Shown here: positions 24,733 to 34,765 of the stretch, piece after piece
Position numbering within the stretch: the first letter of the stretch is position 1
Layout of the letters: each line of letters begins with the position of its first letter
Source of the DNA: Oceanobacillus sojae
Lineage (GTDB): Bacteria > Bacillota > Bacilli > Bacillales > Amphibacillaceae
Direction of reading: 5' to 3'
Assembly: GCF_007991515.1 (NCBI RefSeq)
Contig: NZ_BJYM01000010.1
Location: forward strand, 62,001 to 126,000
DNA: 64,000 bases
The notes under the pieces: model-generated
The model's input: only the letters and a program-made list of their open reading frames with translations
Told to the model about the DNA's origin: nothing
Databases searched by the model: none
Program-made: the position numbers and the translations under genes

Positions 24733-26412
24733 TTGGCAGAACTACGCAGCGATATGATTAAAAAGGGTGTTGATCGTGCACCGCATCGAAGCCTGCTACA
24801 TGCTGCAGGGGTAAAAACAAAGGATTTGGGGAAACCATTTATTCTGGTGGTCAACTCTTATATAGATATTGTTCCTGGACACATCCACTTACAAGAATTC
24901 GGAAAAATTGTAAAAGAAGCAATTCGTGAAGCTGGCGGCATACCGTTTGAGATGAATACAATCGGTGTAGATGATGGTATTGCAATGGGGCATATTGGAA
25001 TGAGATATTCCCTGCCAAGCCGTGAATTAATTGCCGATTCCGTGGAGACAGTAGCGAATGCGCACTGGTTTGACGGCATGGTTTGTATTCCGAACTGTGA
25101 CAAAATTACACCGGGAATGCTGATGGGCTCTCTGCGTGTGAATATTCCATCTATTTTTGTCAGCGGCGGTCCAATGAAGGCTGGAACTGATAGTGCCGGC
25201 AACCCGCTTTCACTTACTTCTGTTTTTGAAGGCGTAGGAGCTTATCAATCTGGACAAATTGATGAAGCGAGATTACTGGAGTTGGAGCAAAATGCATGTC
25301 CGACATGTGGTTCATGCTCTGGGATGTTTACCGCTAACTCAATGAACTGTCTGGCTGAAGGTATTGGCCTGGCGCTCCCTGGAAATGGAACAATTCTTGC
25401 TGTTGCTGAAGAACGGAAAGAATTTGTAAGACGCTCTGCAAAACAATTAATGGAATTAATTGAAAAAGATATTAAACCGCGTGATATTGTAACAAAAGAA
25501 GCAATTGATAATGCTTTTGCTTTGGATATGGCTATGGGTGGTTCAACAAATACAGTATTGCATACACTTGCTTTAGCCCATGAAGCAGGAGTAGATTATC
25601 CGCTTGAACGTATCAATGAAATCGCAAACCGTGTTCCTCATTTAGCAAAAGTTGCACCGGCATCTAATTATCATATTGAAGATGTTGACAGAGCAGGCGG
25701 AATCAGTGCGATTATTAATGAATTACTTAAAAAGCCGGGTGCGTTTTATGGAGATAACCTCAGTGTGTCTGCGAAAACAATTCGGGAAAACGTGCAGGAC
25801 TCGGAAATCCTGGATAAGGATGTTATCCATACGCTGGATAATCCGCATTCTGAACGGGGCGGACTTGCTGTATTGTTTGGAAACTTGGCACCAAATGGCT
25901 CTATTGTTAAAGTAGGCGCTATTGATCCAGAGGTTGGCGGGTATTTCAAAGGACCGGCTATCTGCTTTGATTCACAGGAAGAGGCATTAGAAGGAATTGA
26001 ATCTGGAAAAGTAGAAGAAGGACATGTTGTTGTTATCCGTTATGAAGGACCTAAGGGTGGTCCTGGAATGCCGGAAATGCTTGCTCCGACTTCACAGATT
26101 GTAGGACGGGGATTGGGTGCAAAAGTTGGTTTAATCACAGACGGACGTTTCTCTGGTGCATCAAGAGGGATTTCCATTGGACATATTTCTCCAGAAGCTG
26201 CAGAAGGCGGTCCAATTGCCTTTGTAGAGGATGGAGATTTAATTGAATTAGATCTTGAAAACCGTGAAATGAATCTGCTCGTTTCTGATGAAGAATTCGA
26301 AAAACGCAAAGCAAATTGGAAAGGCTTTGAGCCAAAAGTGAAAAAAGGCTGGCTTGGCCGTTATTCCAAACTTGTAACTTCAGCGAACACTGGCGGAGTT
26401 ATGGAAATATAA
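24733..26412 (+). CDS. ilvD: Dihydroxy-acid dehydratase
   Basis: 559 residues from TTG 24733 (AAGAAGG eight bases upstream); the frame is open further upstream but the conserved N-terminus [20 protein letters not shown] begins here. The Fe-S cysteines lie in [10 protein letters not shown] and [10 protein letters not shown]. The enzyme makes the 2-keto acids of valine and isoleucine. It stands apart from other ilv genes here, as it does in some Bacillaceae. A terminator follows. Confidence 0.96.
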   Translation: MAELRSDMIKKGVDRAPHRSLLHAAGVKTKDLGKPFILVVNSYIDIVPGHIHLQEFGKIVKEAIREAGGIPFEMNTIGVDDGIAMGHIGMRYSLPSRELIADSVETVANAHWFDGMVCIPNCDKITPGMLMGSLRVNIPSIFVSGGPMKAGTDSAGNPLSLTSVFEGVGAYQSGQIDEARLLELEQNACPTCGSCSGMFTANSMNCLAEGIGLALPGNGTILAVAEERKEFVRRSAKQLMELIEKDIKPRDIVTKEAIDNAFALDMAMGGSTNTVLHTLALAHEAGVDYPLERINEIANRVPHLAKVAPASNYHIEDVDRAGGISAIINELLKKPGAFYGDNLSVSAKTIRENVQDSEILDKDVIHTLDNPHSERGGLAVLFGNLAPNGSIVKVGAIDPEVGGYFKGPAICFDSQEEALEGIESGKVEEGHVVVIRYEGPKGGPGMPEMLAPTSQIVGRGLGAKVGLITDGRFSGASRGISIGHISPEAAEGGPIAFVEDGDLIELDLENREMNLLVSDEEFEKRKANWKGFEPKVKKGWLGRYSKLVTSANTGGVMEI

Positions 26413-26427
26413 AAGAAAATAGTAATG

Positions 26428-26462
26428 AAAAAACGTCATAGTATAGTACTGTGGCGTTTTTT
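26428..26462 (+). terminator. Terminator after ilvD
   Basis: A 16-base stem, AAAAAACGTCATAGTA with TACTGTGGCGTTTTTT (two G-U pairs), and a three-base loop. Confidence 0.88.
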
Positions 26463-26545
26463 CTTCCATATTATATTAACGGCAAGCGTCTAATTTGAAT
26501 ACTATAAATCACGGAACATGATTTGAATCGAGAGGTTGAGGTCAA

Positions 26546-26794
26546 ATGAATGAAAAAAATAATAATGATACTTCGAACCCAGAAGAAATCCAAATTGCTT
26601 ACAGCTTAAAGCTGGCTTTAGTTGGCGGATTATTAGCTACTTTGGGAGATGCGATAAGCACCTATGCGGGAAGCTTGGCAATTGATGAATACGTACAAGA
26701 AGCGAGAGACACAACTGAAAAGGATCGACAATTGGAGGAAAGGCTTGCAGCAATAGAAAGAAAATTAGATTCTTTTCAGAACAAAATGGAATAA
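26546..26794 (+). CDS. Small membrane-anchored protein with coiled-coil tail
   Basis: 82 residues. Polar start (NEKNNNDTSNPEE), one hydrophobic segment at about 24-48 that includes GGLLATLGDAISTYAG, then a charged helix likely to be a coiled coil (EERLAAIERKLDSFQ). GAGAGGTTGAGG precedes the ATG. I recognise no family. The layout suggests a small scaffold or phage-holin-like membrane protein, without firm support. Confidence 0.6.
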   Translation: MNEKNNNDTSNPEEIQIAYSLKLALVGGLLATLGDAISTYAGSLAIDEYVQEARDTTEKDRQLEERLAAIERKLDSFQNKME

Positions 26795-27178
26795 ACGGAA
26801 ACGAAACGTTATTCAAAGAACAATAATAAAATGGTTAGAGTTATAAGCTTTTTCTTGTTATAGTTAAAGAAAGGAGTGCAGAAGAGTATCCATGCACATG
26901 CTAAACGTTGAATAGACCTAGTGGAAAATATGGACAGCTAAGGTACCCGGCACCTCAAGTATTAGAGTGAATATCTATTATTAGAGGTGTTTTGTATTTT
27001 TATGGGTTTTAGATGTTTTATCAGAGGCTGCAATCAGCTACTCGCCCTTTCAAAAATATTTACAGTGAAGAAGAAAATAATGGTTATAATCATAATCTGT
27101 ATAAAAGATGGGAAAAGCTAGTATGCTAATAAAAAAGAATTCAATGTAAAGGGATTTCTTATAAAAAGGATGATGACA
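26795..27178. other. Gene-free region, unassigned
   Basis: 384 bases without a convincing frame. CACCTC (26951-26956) and GAGGTG (26984-26989) followed by T-rich sequence may be a weak terminator. A relatively GC-rich patch at 26890-26960, containing AGCTAAGGTACCCGGCACC, looks structured but matches no riboswitch I know. Confidence 0.35.
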
Positions 27179-28108
27179 ATGCTTCCAGCACAACCAGCTA
27201 TAACCCGAAAAAATATTATTACGCTATTACGTCTTGTTGCAGTTGTATTTTCCAGTGTGGCAACCATTCTATCGACGGTATTACCGCTTTTATTTTATAC
27301 GGACTTGTCAGCAGGCACTGTGATGACAATTGCTTCTGTATTATTAATTGGCGCTGTATGTATTCATGGCATGTTGACACATACCCTGAATGATATTGCA
27401 GATTATCAATCAGGTACGGATCAACATAGTCCCGGGATTCTTTCGGGAGGCAGCGGTGTATTACAGAATGGTGCAATGTCTGTAGGAATGCTGAAACAAT
27501 TAGGGACCTGGATGACTCTTTTCTTATTGATAATAGCGGTATTGTTTGCTTTTCTTGGCCTTACAGAATTTGCAGTATTAACCTTGATTGGGATCTGGGG
27601 GGCAGTGTCTTATTCATTAAGGCCTTTTCAATTTGCTTACTATCCATTCGCAGGGGAATGGCTCAGTTTATTTCCAACGATGCTGATGCTTGGAATTGCA
27701 GCACCTTGGATTTTACTGGAGCAGATTCCCATGTGGGCTTGGCAAAATGGTCTTATTAATGCAATCTGGTGTATGGCTTGGGTGATGGTCCATCATATTC
27801 CTGATAGACATGCGGATCGAAAATCAACTCCGCTAAAGCAGACCTCTGTTGTTTGGGCAGAGGATACTTTTGGAATAAGAGGCGCTAAATTACCAGCGAT
27901 GCTTTATTTTGTTTCTGTCGGATTGCTGCTTTTCTGGACAGCCTTCACGCGCCCCATCGGAGCATTCGGAGCTGGTATTCTCTTAGGCTATGCCATCTAC
28001 CTTGTTATCAAAATGGATATTGACGATGTTGAAAAAGTAACAAATGATGAGAAAAAGCTGCTTTTTCTTGCTTTTGCGACAGCTATATGGCTGGGGATCT
28101 TTGTTTGA
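27179..28108 (+). CDS. UbiA-family prenyltransferase
   Basis: 309 residues from ATG 27179, with AAAAAGGA nine bases upstream; ATGs at 27170 and 27173 are closer to that site. Eight or nine membrane helices. The two Asp-rich motifs that bind prenyl diphosphate are present as NDIADYQSGTD and DRHADRKS. Members attach prenyl chains to aromatic rings (MenA, UbiA) or heme (CtaB). No menaquinone genes are nearby, so the acceptor is unknown. It is monocistronic. Confidence 0.8.
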   Translation: MLPAQPAITRKNIITLLRLVAVVFSSVATILSTVLPLLFYTDLSAGTVMTIASVLLIGAVCIHGMLTHTLNDIADYQSGTDQHSPGILSGGSGVLQNGAMSVGMLKQLGTWMTLFLLIIAVLFAFLGLTEFAVLTLIGIWGAVSYSLRPFQFAYYPFAGEWLSLFPTMLMLGIAAPWILLEQIPMWAWQNGLINAIWCMAWVMVHHIPDRHADRKSTPLKQTSVVWAEDTFGIRGAKLPAMLYFVSVGLLLFWTAFTRPIGAFGAGILLGYAIYLVIKMDIDDVEKVTNDEKKLLFLAFATAIWLGIFV

Positions 28109-28142
28109 AAATAAATTTAAAAGAAAGAGCTTTTACAACAGT

Positions 28143-28176
28143 TTTCAAAAGCTAGAAGGAGAACTAGCTTTTGAAA
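28143..28176. repeat. Perfect 13-bp inverted repeat without T-tail
   Basis: TTTCAAAAGCTAG (28143-28155) and CTAGCTTTTGAAA (28164-28176) around AAGGAGAA. It lies between the UbiA-family and MFS genes. Neither side has a T run, so a plain terminator is unlikely. Confidence 0.6.
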
Positions 28177-28321
28177 GCAGGTTTATTAATTTTGGAAGAG
28201 TTCCTTCCCAACATTTCAGAGTCATCCGTTCCCTTGCTGTAACGATATATGATAAACAATTTATTCATATCATAAATACTTATTTTACTAGTATAATGGT
28301 GTAAATAGGGAGTGGCATGAT

Positions 28322-29533
28322 ATGGAAACAAAAAAATATCATAAAACAGATTTTTATTTTTGGAAAATCACTTTATGCTTAGCGTCTGCTTCTTTTTTCG
28401 TGTTTGCGAGCCTTTATGTCGTTCAGCCGTTATTGCCTGTGTTTGTCAGGGATTTTGATATATCGGTATCAGAAGCTACTTTAACGTTATCTATAAATAT
28501 TGTCGGTTTAATTATCGGCTTAATTGTTCTTGGATTTTTTTCGGATCGAATTGGCAGAGTTCCCTTTATCAAATATTCGTTACTGGCTTCGGTTATCCCG
28601 TTTCTGTTAATTCCAATGACAGACTCCTTTTATTTTTTTATTCTGATGCGATTTTTGCAAGGATTTGCACTGGCAGGATTACCGGCAGCCTCACTTGCTT
28701 ATATTAATGAAGAAATCGACCGCTCGAGTATTGGAATTGCCACTGCTTTATACATAGCCAGTAATGCTTTTGGCGGCATGGTTGGAAGAGTGCTGGCAGG
28801 CTACTTAGCTGATGATTTTGCCTGGCAGACGATATTCTATATTTTCGCCGGGATAGGAGTAGTTATCGTTGCGATTGTAATGATATTTTTGCCAAAGTCT
28901 CGTTTTTTTGAAGCGAGTCATCTGCCGTTTCGGAAGGATATAGAGGGTATGGCCTTTCATGTGAAAAATCCAGCAATGCTTTTAATTTTCGGTATGGGAA
29001 TTATTTTTCAGCTTTCGTTTACATCGGTTTGGACTTATTTACCTTTCCATCTGGAAGGAGAGCCGTTTTTCCTTTCCGCCAAAGCTATTTCATATACATT
29101 TTTGGCGTATGGCTTTGGGGTAGTTGGAGCTCCTGTGGCCGGATGGATAGCAGGAATCTTAGGTCTAAACGTTGTCCGGATAGCAGGAATAATTATTCTA
29201 TCTGCCGGCATCATTATGACGATGATACTTTCTTTACCCTGGATTATCGTCGGTTTATGTATTACCTGCCTCGGCTTTTTTACAGCACATTCTTTGACAG
29301 CAACCTTTGTGACCGAGCAGGCAGCACATCATAAAGGAAGCGCATCCAGTCTGTATTTAGTATCCTATTATATTGGTGTTACATTTGGAAGTACTGCTGT
29401 GGGTCCTATTTGGGACAAAGCAGGATGGGACGCAGTTGTCTGGATAGCAGGTATATTGCCAATAGGTTATTTAATATTTGTAACGATTATACAAAAGGGA
29501 GCAGGAAGGTCATCTTCAGGTTCTGATGGATAA
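28322..29533 (+). CDS. MFS transporter, 12 helices
   Basis: 403 residues with the major-facilitator motif GFFSDRIGRVPFIKYS between helices 2 and 3. Resembles the YnfM/YgaY-type drug or sugar-efflux branch, but the substrate is not evident. The start ATG at 28322 has GGGAGTGG close upstream. Monocistronic, possibly controlled through the inverted repeat 150 bases upstream. Confidence 0.82.
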   Translation: METKKYHKTDFYFWKITLCLASASFFVFASLYVVQPLLPVFVRDFDISVSEATLTLSINIVGLIIGLIVLGFFSDRIGRVPFIKYSLLASVIPFLLIPMTDSFYFFILMRFLQGFALAGLPAASLAYINEEIDRSSIGIATALYIASNAFGGMVGRVLAGYLADDFAWQTIFYIFAGIGVVIVAIVMIFLPKSRFFEASHLPFRKDIEGMAFHVKNPAMLLIFGMGIIFQLSFTSVWTYLPFHLEGEPFFLSAKAISYTFLAYGFGVVGAPVAGWIAGILGLNVVRIAGIIILSAGIIMTMILSLPWIIVGLCITCLGFFTAHSLTATFVTEQAAHHKGSASSLYLVSYYIGVTFGSTAVGPIWDKAGWDAVVWIAGILPIGYLIFVTIIQKGAGRSSSGSDG

Positions 29534-29583
29534 ATAAAAATAGATTAGCATACTACTGAAGCCTGAACATAGAAAATGCTAAC

Positions 29584-29622
29584 CCGAAAAACCCGGACAA
29601 TCAATTTATCCGGACTTTTCTT
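29584..29622. terminator. Terminator between MFS and DASS genes
   Basis: CCGGA and TCCGG arms around an AT-rich loop, with GGGTTTTTC on the minus strand and CTTTTCTT on the plus strand. It lies between converging genes. Confidence 0.6.
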
Positions 29623-29657
29623 ATGATGCTGATAGTATTTCCTCTGGCTAAAAACGA

Positions 29658-31319
29658 TTATTTAAAACTCTCAGGGTAGCTCCCTAAATCAATACCTAAG
29701 AATAAAGGTACTAATACATAGACAGTGAAAGTAACTAAAACAATACCGACTAGATTTAGAACGAATCCGGCCTTTGCCATATCCGGAATCCGAAGATAAC
29801 CTGATCCGAAAACAACAGCATTCGGAGGTGTTGCTACCGGAAGCATAAATGCACATGAAGCAGCCAGCCCTGCCGCGATCATTAATACGAATGGGTGCAT
29901 ATCCACCGCGATTGCTAATGCAGCCATTATAGGATACATCATTGTAGCCGTTGCAGTATTGGACGTAATCTCAGTTAAGAAGATAACCAGAGTAACTACA
30001 GCCAGAACAATTATTAATACGTGAACTCCCTGTAATGCAGTTAATTGTGTTCCAATCCATTCAGATAATCCAGAAGTGGTGAAGCCAGCTGCAATAGCAA
30101 GTCCACCGCCAAACAGAAGCAGAATCCCCCAGGGCAGTTTTACAGCACTATTCCAGTCAATTAAATAATCTCCTTTTCTATTTTTGGTAGGTATTAAAAA
30201 TAGAATAAGGGCAGCAGCTATGGCGATAATGGCATCATCAATATAAGGATTAAATTTATTGAGCACGAATGTACGGGAAATCCATGCAACAGCTGCTAAA
30301 ATAAAAATAATAAATACTGCTTTTTCTTCATAAGAAGCTTTTCCAAGTTTTCTTTTCTCTTCATCTAGAATCTTTTTGCCTCCGGGAAGAGTTTTCATTT
30401 TTAATGGAAAAGCAAATTTTGTTAAATAAAACCAGGCTACAAGAATAAATATCCATGCAAAAGGAACACCAAACATCATCCAGGACGCAAAGGATATCTC
30501 GACGTTGTATAATTCCTTGACCGTGCCGGCTAAAATAGCATTTGGAGGCGTACCGATAAGTGTAGCCATTCCACCGAGAGAAGCGGCATAAGCAATTCCA
30601 AGCATCAATGATTTTCCAAATGCAAAATTCTCTTTCGGCTGCTCTACACCAGATTCCTCTTTAAGAGCATCAGATACTTGATAAATAATAGCTAACCCGA
30701 TTGGAACCATCATCATGGCGGTTGCCGTATTTGATATCCACATAGACAAAAATCCTGTCGCAACCATAAACCCAAGAACAATACGATCGATATTCGTCCC
30801 CATTACAGAGATAATATTAATGGCAATCCTCCGGTGTAAATTCCATTTCTCCATTGCTAATGCCAGTACAAATCCACCCATAAATAAAAAGATAGTATCA
30901 TTCCCATAAGCGGAGGTGGTAGCTCCAAGATCCAAACCATTGGTTAAAGGAAATAAAATAATAGGCAAAAGTGCTGTAGCCGGGATCGGTATCGCTTCGG
31001 TCATCCACCATACAGCAATCCAGATTGTACTTGCTAAAACTGCCTGGCCTTCATTAGACAAGCCTTCAGGAGATATAAATAATAAAGTAATTAAAAATAA
31101 TAATGGGCCGGCAATAAGACCAGTGCGTTGTATAGGAGTATAAGAACGTTTCTCCTTATCTCCATTGTCATTTCCATTACTATTGTTTCCTCCAGCCCCA
31201 TCATCCGGCTTATTCCACTTTTTTCGTTCAACCATCTCTCCAGGCTTGATGAAAAATCGAAACATGTCTTTCACCTGGTCATGTTTTTCCCATAGCCAAT
31301 TCCAAGTAGCAGTTATCAT
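29658..31319 (-). CDS. SLC13/DASS-family sodium-coupled anion symporter
   Basis: 553 residues. A hydrophilic N-terminus of about 60 residues, rich in Gly and Asn (GNNSNGNDNG), is followed by about eleven helices. Both copies of the Na+/substrate motif SNT are present, in WISNTATAMMMVP and EITSNTATATMMYP. Members carry succinate, malate, citrate or sulfate with sodium. GGAGGAAAACG precedes the ATG. The CitST pair lies several kilobases away, so common control is not shown. Confidence 0.88.
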   Translation of the reverse strand: MITATWNWLWEKHDQVKDMFRFFIKPGEMVERKKWNKPDDGAGGNNSNGNDNGDKEKRSYTPIQRTGLIAGPLLFLITLLFISPEGLSNEGQAVLASTIWIAVWWMTEAIPIPATALLPIILFPLTNGLDLGATTSAYGNDTIFLFMGGFVLALAMEKWNLHRRIAINIISVMGTNIDRIVLGFMVATGFLSMWISNTATAMMMVPIGLAIIYQVSDALKEESGVEQPKENFAFGKSLMLGIAYAASLGGMATLIGTPPNAILAGTVKELYNVEISFASWMMFGVPFAWIFILVAWFYLTKFAFPLKMKTLPGGKKILDEEKRKLGKASYEEKAVFIIFILAAVAWISRTFVLNKFNPYIDDAIIAIAAALILFLIPTKNRKGDYLIDWNSAVKLPWGILLLFGGGLAIAAGFTTSGLSEWIGTQLTALQGVHVLIIVLAVVTLVIFLTEITSNTATATMMYPIMAALAIAVDMHPFVLMIAAGLAASCAFMLPVATPPNAVVFGSGYLRIPDMAKAGFVLNLVGIVLVTFTVYVLVPLFLGIDLGSYPESFK

Positions 31320-31614
31320 CGTTTTCCTCCTTTTTTAGCATAGAGCACACCAGGCTTGTAAGTGCGCGTTTATACTAGAAATAACAATAGCTGAAAAAAG
31401 CTATCAATATTGCTTTTGATAACCTTTGTCCATTGTTATTTATTTTTATTCTTTGATACAAGTATTTATTCGGATAATACACTAATTTTGAAGATATGCA
31501 GGAGATCTTTCAGGGGGGGAGATTGAAAAAAAGAAAGAGATGCAGGCCGCGAAATCTTCCTCTTATAGATAGTATCTGTTTTGTGATTGAACTGCCGCTC
31601 TGTAGCTGGTGAGA

Positions 31615-32400
31615 TTATTTCACCTCCGCTTTCCGGAAGATAAGTAAACTGGCCAGATAGAAAATGAAAATAAATAATAGGCTGATTATCATGCTTTTTA
31701 CTATAAATTCACCACTCATACCCAGAGTTAATTGGGATAAATCAATCCCATAAGGAGTATAGGCCATCACAGAATGAACCTTGTCATTCAGGCTTGAGAT
31801 TGGCCCAAGAATCAGACTGGTCATATACGTGGCAGCGATAACGAAAACTGCTTTTTTAAATAGAAACATATAAAAAACGCTGACCATCAGCTGGCTGAAG
31901 AAGATAAGCAATGAAAGCCCGCTGATTAATATGATTTTGCCGAGCAAGCCGGCTGTAGCTCCCTGTTCTGCTGCTCCGGCTAAAATGTTTAAGGTCGGTG
32001 TCGGGATAAAACCGCTGAATGCAGTATTTGTAAAAGCAAAAATAACTGTGATAATGATATAGGGCAGATATAACAATGCAATTAAAATAAAAAATGAAAT
32101 AATCTTGTTTATAATAATTGTGTTTCTGCTGTACCCGCCTGAAACAGCATTTTCAATGATTTTATTTTCAAAATCGGCCGTAAGGCAAATGCCTGCAGCA
32201 ATACTTCCCAGCAATGCCATCATCTGTGTTTCAGAAAACAGGGATAAGGTGCCGGAAGCAGCTTCTAAGCTGAGACTTCCAGTTGAAACATAATGAGAAC
32301 TGGCAGCAAAAATAATAGCGCTGAGAATGGATAAAATAAATACTGTCCAGGGTGAAATTGACCTGCTTAATTTAAAGAAATCGGCTTTTAACAGCTGCAT
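31615..32400 (-). CDS. ABC-2 permease, BcrB-like
   Basis: 261 residues with six hydrophobic helices, the size of bacitracin-exporter type permeases. Its ATG overlaps the stop codon of the ATPase gene (TGATG). No lantibiotic or bacitracin synthesis gene is nearby, so a resistance or export role toward foreign peptides is inferred. Confidence 0.78.
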   Translation of the reverse strand: MQLLKADFFKLSRSISPWTVFILSILSAIIFAASSHYVSTGSLSLEAASGTLSLFSETQMMALLGSIAAGICLTADFENKIIENAVSGGYSRNTIIINKIISFFILIALLYLPYIIITVIFAFTNTAFSGFIPTPTLNILAGAAEQGATAGLLGKIILISGLSLLIFFSQLMVSVFYMFLFKKAVFVIAATYMTSLILGPISSLNDKVHSVMAYTPYGIDLSQLTLGMSGEFIVKSMIISLLFIFIFYLASLLIFRKAEVK

Positions 32401-33317
32401 CAGCTCACACCTCCTATTAATTGAAGATAATAGCTTTCCAGGGTTTCTTCCTGCGTTGTAAAAGTAGTAACAATAATATCATGATTGATGAGGGCTTTTG
32501 ATAATTCCTCTTTTTTATTAATAAAGTCATATAGTTTGATACTTTTATCAGGCTGTACAATAAAATTCTCTGTTTGAAGCGATTCTCTCAGTACCTTCTG
32601 CAGCTTTTCCGGCTCATTACAATCAATGAGAAGATGTTTATTGATTTGTTCCTCTAATTTGTCATGGCTGAGCGTTTTCAGGATTTTTCCCTCATTAACA
32701 ATAATAAATTCATCAGCAGTTTGATGAAGCTCTGCTAAATGGTGACTGGATAAAAGAATGGTTATTTGATATTTAGCAGCCAGACTCTTTATTAGCTGTC
32801 TAATTTCAGCAATACCGCTCGGATCAAGCCCATTAACAGGTTCATCAAGCATCAGCATTTTCGGATTACCGAGTAAAGTAATAGCAATTCCCAGGCGCTG
32901 CCGCATACCTAAGGAGAAATCTTTTGCCTTCTTTTTACCTGTGGCCCCCAGTCCGACGATGTCGAGCACTTTCTGCTCCATATTCTTTTCTTTTATTCCT
33001 TTCATCGTTTTGTGGACACGGAGATTATCACGCGCACTCAAATACCCGAGAATACTAGGGTTCTCAATCATACTGCCCATTTGTTTCCGGCCAGCCTGCA
33101 ATGCTTTTTGATTCGATTGGTTAAATAAATACAGCTCTCCGGAAGTAGGAAAGGATAAGCCGGCAATGATACGCATAAATGTGGTTTTACCGGCTCCGTT
33201 TTGACCAATTAGCCCATAAATTTTCCCCTTCTCCAAGGATATTGATACATTATCTAATGCTTGAAAATCATTATAGACTTTGGAAATATTTTTGGCTTCG
33301 AGAATATATTCTGTCAT
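32400..33317 (-). CDS. ABC exporter ATPase, BcrA-like
   Basis: 305 residues. Walker A GQNGAGKTT, signature FSLGMRQRLG, Walker B MLMLDEPVNGLDPSG, H-loop SSHHLAEL; these variants are typical of the BcrA/lantibiotic-immunity ATPases. It overlaps the upstream regulator gene by four bases and the permease by one. Confidence 0.88.
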   Translation of the reverse strand: MTEYILEAKNISKVYNDFQALDNVSISLEKGKIYGLIGQNGAGKTTFMRIIAGLSFPTSGELYLFNQSNQKALQAGRKQMGSMIENPSILGYLSARDNLRVHKTMKGIKEKNMEQKVLDIVGLGATGKKKAKDFSLGMRQRLGIAITLLGNPKMLMLDEPVNGLDPSGIAEIRQLIKSLAAKYQITILLSSHHLAELHQTADEFIIVNEGKILKTLSHDKLEEQINKHLLIDCNEPEKLQKVLRESLQTENFIVQPDKSIKLYDFINKKEELSKALINHDIIVTTFTTQEETLESYYLQLIGGVS

Positions 33318-33766
33318 TTGTCAGAAACCTTTGTATGATTTAAAATTCCTTGCGTCATCGCCGTGAAAAATTCTACAGGAACTAAGGCAATACCAATACT
33401 TTCAGGATTCTCATCACCTAAAACAAGAAACTGATCACCTTCTTGCATATTAATCATATTCACAGCCTTTTCTGGTAATTTTACATAACCATCTTTCTCC
33501 AAAGGAGTAGTGTTAAACATATGCTTTCCCTTTGGAGGAATTGGAAAGCCGCTTTCTTTTTGATCATAATGAATTAAATTGTCTAAAGAGACATCAAATA
33601 AGGTGGCGAGTGCATCACAATTGATAATATCGGGTAAGGACTCTCCATTTTCCCATTTGGCAATCGATTGGCGGGTGACACCAATTTTTTCTGCTAATTC
33701 TTCCTGTGAATAATTATTTTCTCTTCTTAAAAAAGCAAGGTTCCGTGATAAAGTAATTTTGTTCAT
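33314..33766 (-). CDS. XRE-type regulator with AbrB-like C-terminal domain
   Basis: 150 residues from the ATG at 33766 (AAAGGG nine bases upstream). Residues 4-60 are an XRE helix-turn-helix, with YSQEELAEKIGVTRQSIAKWENG; residues about 85-125 (GYVKLPEKAVNMINMQEGDQ) look like an AbrB/SpoVT swapped-hairpin domain. It overlaps the ATPase gene and therefore co-regulates its own operon. What it senses is unknown. Confidence 0.8.
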   Translation of the reverse strand: MNKITLSRNLAFLRRENNYSQEELAEKIGVTRQSIAKWENGESLPDIINCDALATLFDVSLDNLIHYDQKESGFPIPPKGKHMFNTTPLEKDGYVKLPEKAVNMINMQEGDQFLVLGDENPESIGIALVPVEFFTAMTQGILNHTKVSDK

Positions 33767-33887
33767 CTCATGCATCCCTTTCGTTTGGGTATACTTTTAT
33801 TTTAACGGTTAATGGAAAGGAAACAACCAATGCAGGGTAACCATTTATGTTAACTTTAGTTGCTTATTAAAAATATAAATTTTCCAC

Positions 33888-33918
33888 TTGCGCCTGACGT
33901 AACGTGAGGTGGTATGAT
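33888..33918 (+). promoter_or_regulatory. MerR-type promoter with 19-bp spacer
   Basis: TTGCGC (33888-33893) and TATGAT (33913-33918) are 19 bases apart, two more than normal. The spacer holds the near-palindrome CCTGACGT/ACGTGAGG. Such over-long spacers are the mark of MerR-activated promoters, which the regulator untwists. Confidence 0.85.
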
Positions 33919-33952
33919 AAAGCTATCAAGCGGGAAGGGAATTGAAGCAGAT

Positions 33953-34765
33953 ATGAAAAAAGAAACATTCTCCATCAGTGAGTTTGCTAAATCAACAGGC
34001 GTATCTGTAAGGACATTGCATTATTATGATGAGAAGAATATATTGAAGCCAAAACGGGATGACCATACAGGACACCGTGTTTATGAGCAAGAGGATATGA
34101 TTCAGCTGCATAAGATTATGACCATGAAATTTTTAGGAATGAGCTTAGATGAAATCAAAGATTACATGCAGGCGAATACTTTTGATTTAAGCTTTATTGA
34201 TACATTAAGGCTCCAGGAGTCAAAGCTGATTAAGGATAGAGAGCAAATTGATATTGCTTTAGATGCTATCCAGCGTACGGTGTATCTTTTAGAAAATGAA
34301 AAAGAAGTTGACCATGCTGTACTTATCAGCTTACTGGCAAGTATGCAAAACGAGAAGAAGCAGGAGGAGCTGGCAAAAGGAATTATTAAGGATGATGTAA
34401 TGAAGAAGATGTTTCCGCAGACAGCTAAGGAGAAGATGATTTTTGAACAGGGATTGCTGACATTTTATAAACGGGTCAGAGCGCATTTTGGAAAATCTGC
34501 AGATGATCCGGAGGTTCAACAGATGCTGGATGATTTTTATCGTCTTATCCTGGAGGTAGTGGGGATGGATTCTTTGAAAGAATTAACAGATATTTTTTCT
34601 TTGAATATTGAGGACAAAGAGAATGAAGAACGGATAGAAACATATATTCAAGAAATCGAGCGGCTTGTTCCATCTCCAATTACGGAAGAGGAAGAAGCGT
34701 GGCTCGAGCAAATCACAACGGATTATGTGGGCCCTCTATGGGACGAGGAAGAAGGAGAGAATTAA
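33953..34765 (+). CDS. MerR-family regulator with TipAS drug-binding domain
   Basis: 270 residues from ATG 33953; the earlier in-frame ATG at 33914 lies inside the -10 element. MerR helix-turn-helix at 2-70 (SISEFAKSTGVSVRTLHYYDE), a dimerising helix to about 110, and a C-terminal part of about 120 residues that fits the TipAS antibiotic-recognition fold (FEQGLLTFYKRVRAHFG). TipA-like proteins bind thiopeptides or other drugs and switch on export. It is followed with no gap by an ABC exporter gene. Confidence 0.82.
   Translation: MKKETFSISEFAKSTGVSVRTLHYYDEKNILKPKRDDHTGHRVYEQEDMIQLHKIMTMKFLGMSLDEIKDYMQANTFDLSFIDTLRLQESKLIKDREQIDIALDAIQRTVYLLENEKEVDHAVLISLLASMQNEKKQEELAKGIIKDDVMKKMFPQTAKEKMIFEQGLLTFYKRVRAHFGKSADDPEVQQMLDDFYRLILEVVGMDSLKELTDIFSLNIEDKENEERIETYIQEIERLVPSPITEEEEAWLEQITTDYVGPLWDEEEGEN

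Noticed and set aside
31615..33766. Bacteriocin or lantibiotic gene cluster
   Set aside because: No precursor peptide, LanB/LanC/LanM-like enzyme or protease is nearby; only the exporter and regulator are present.
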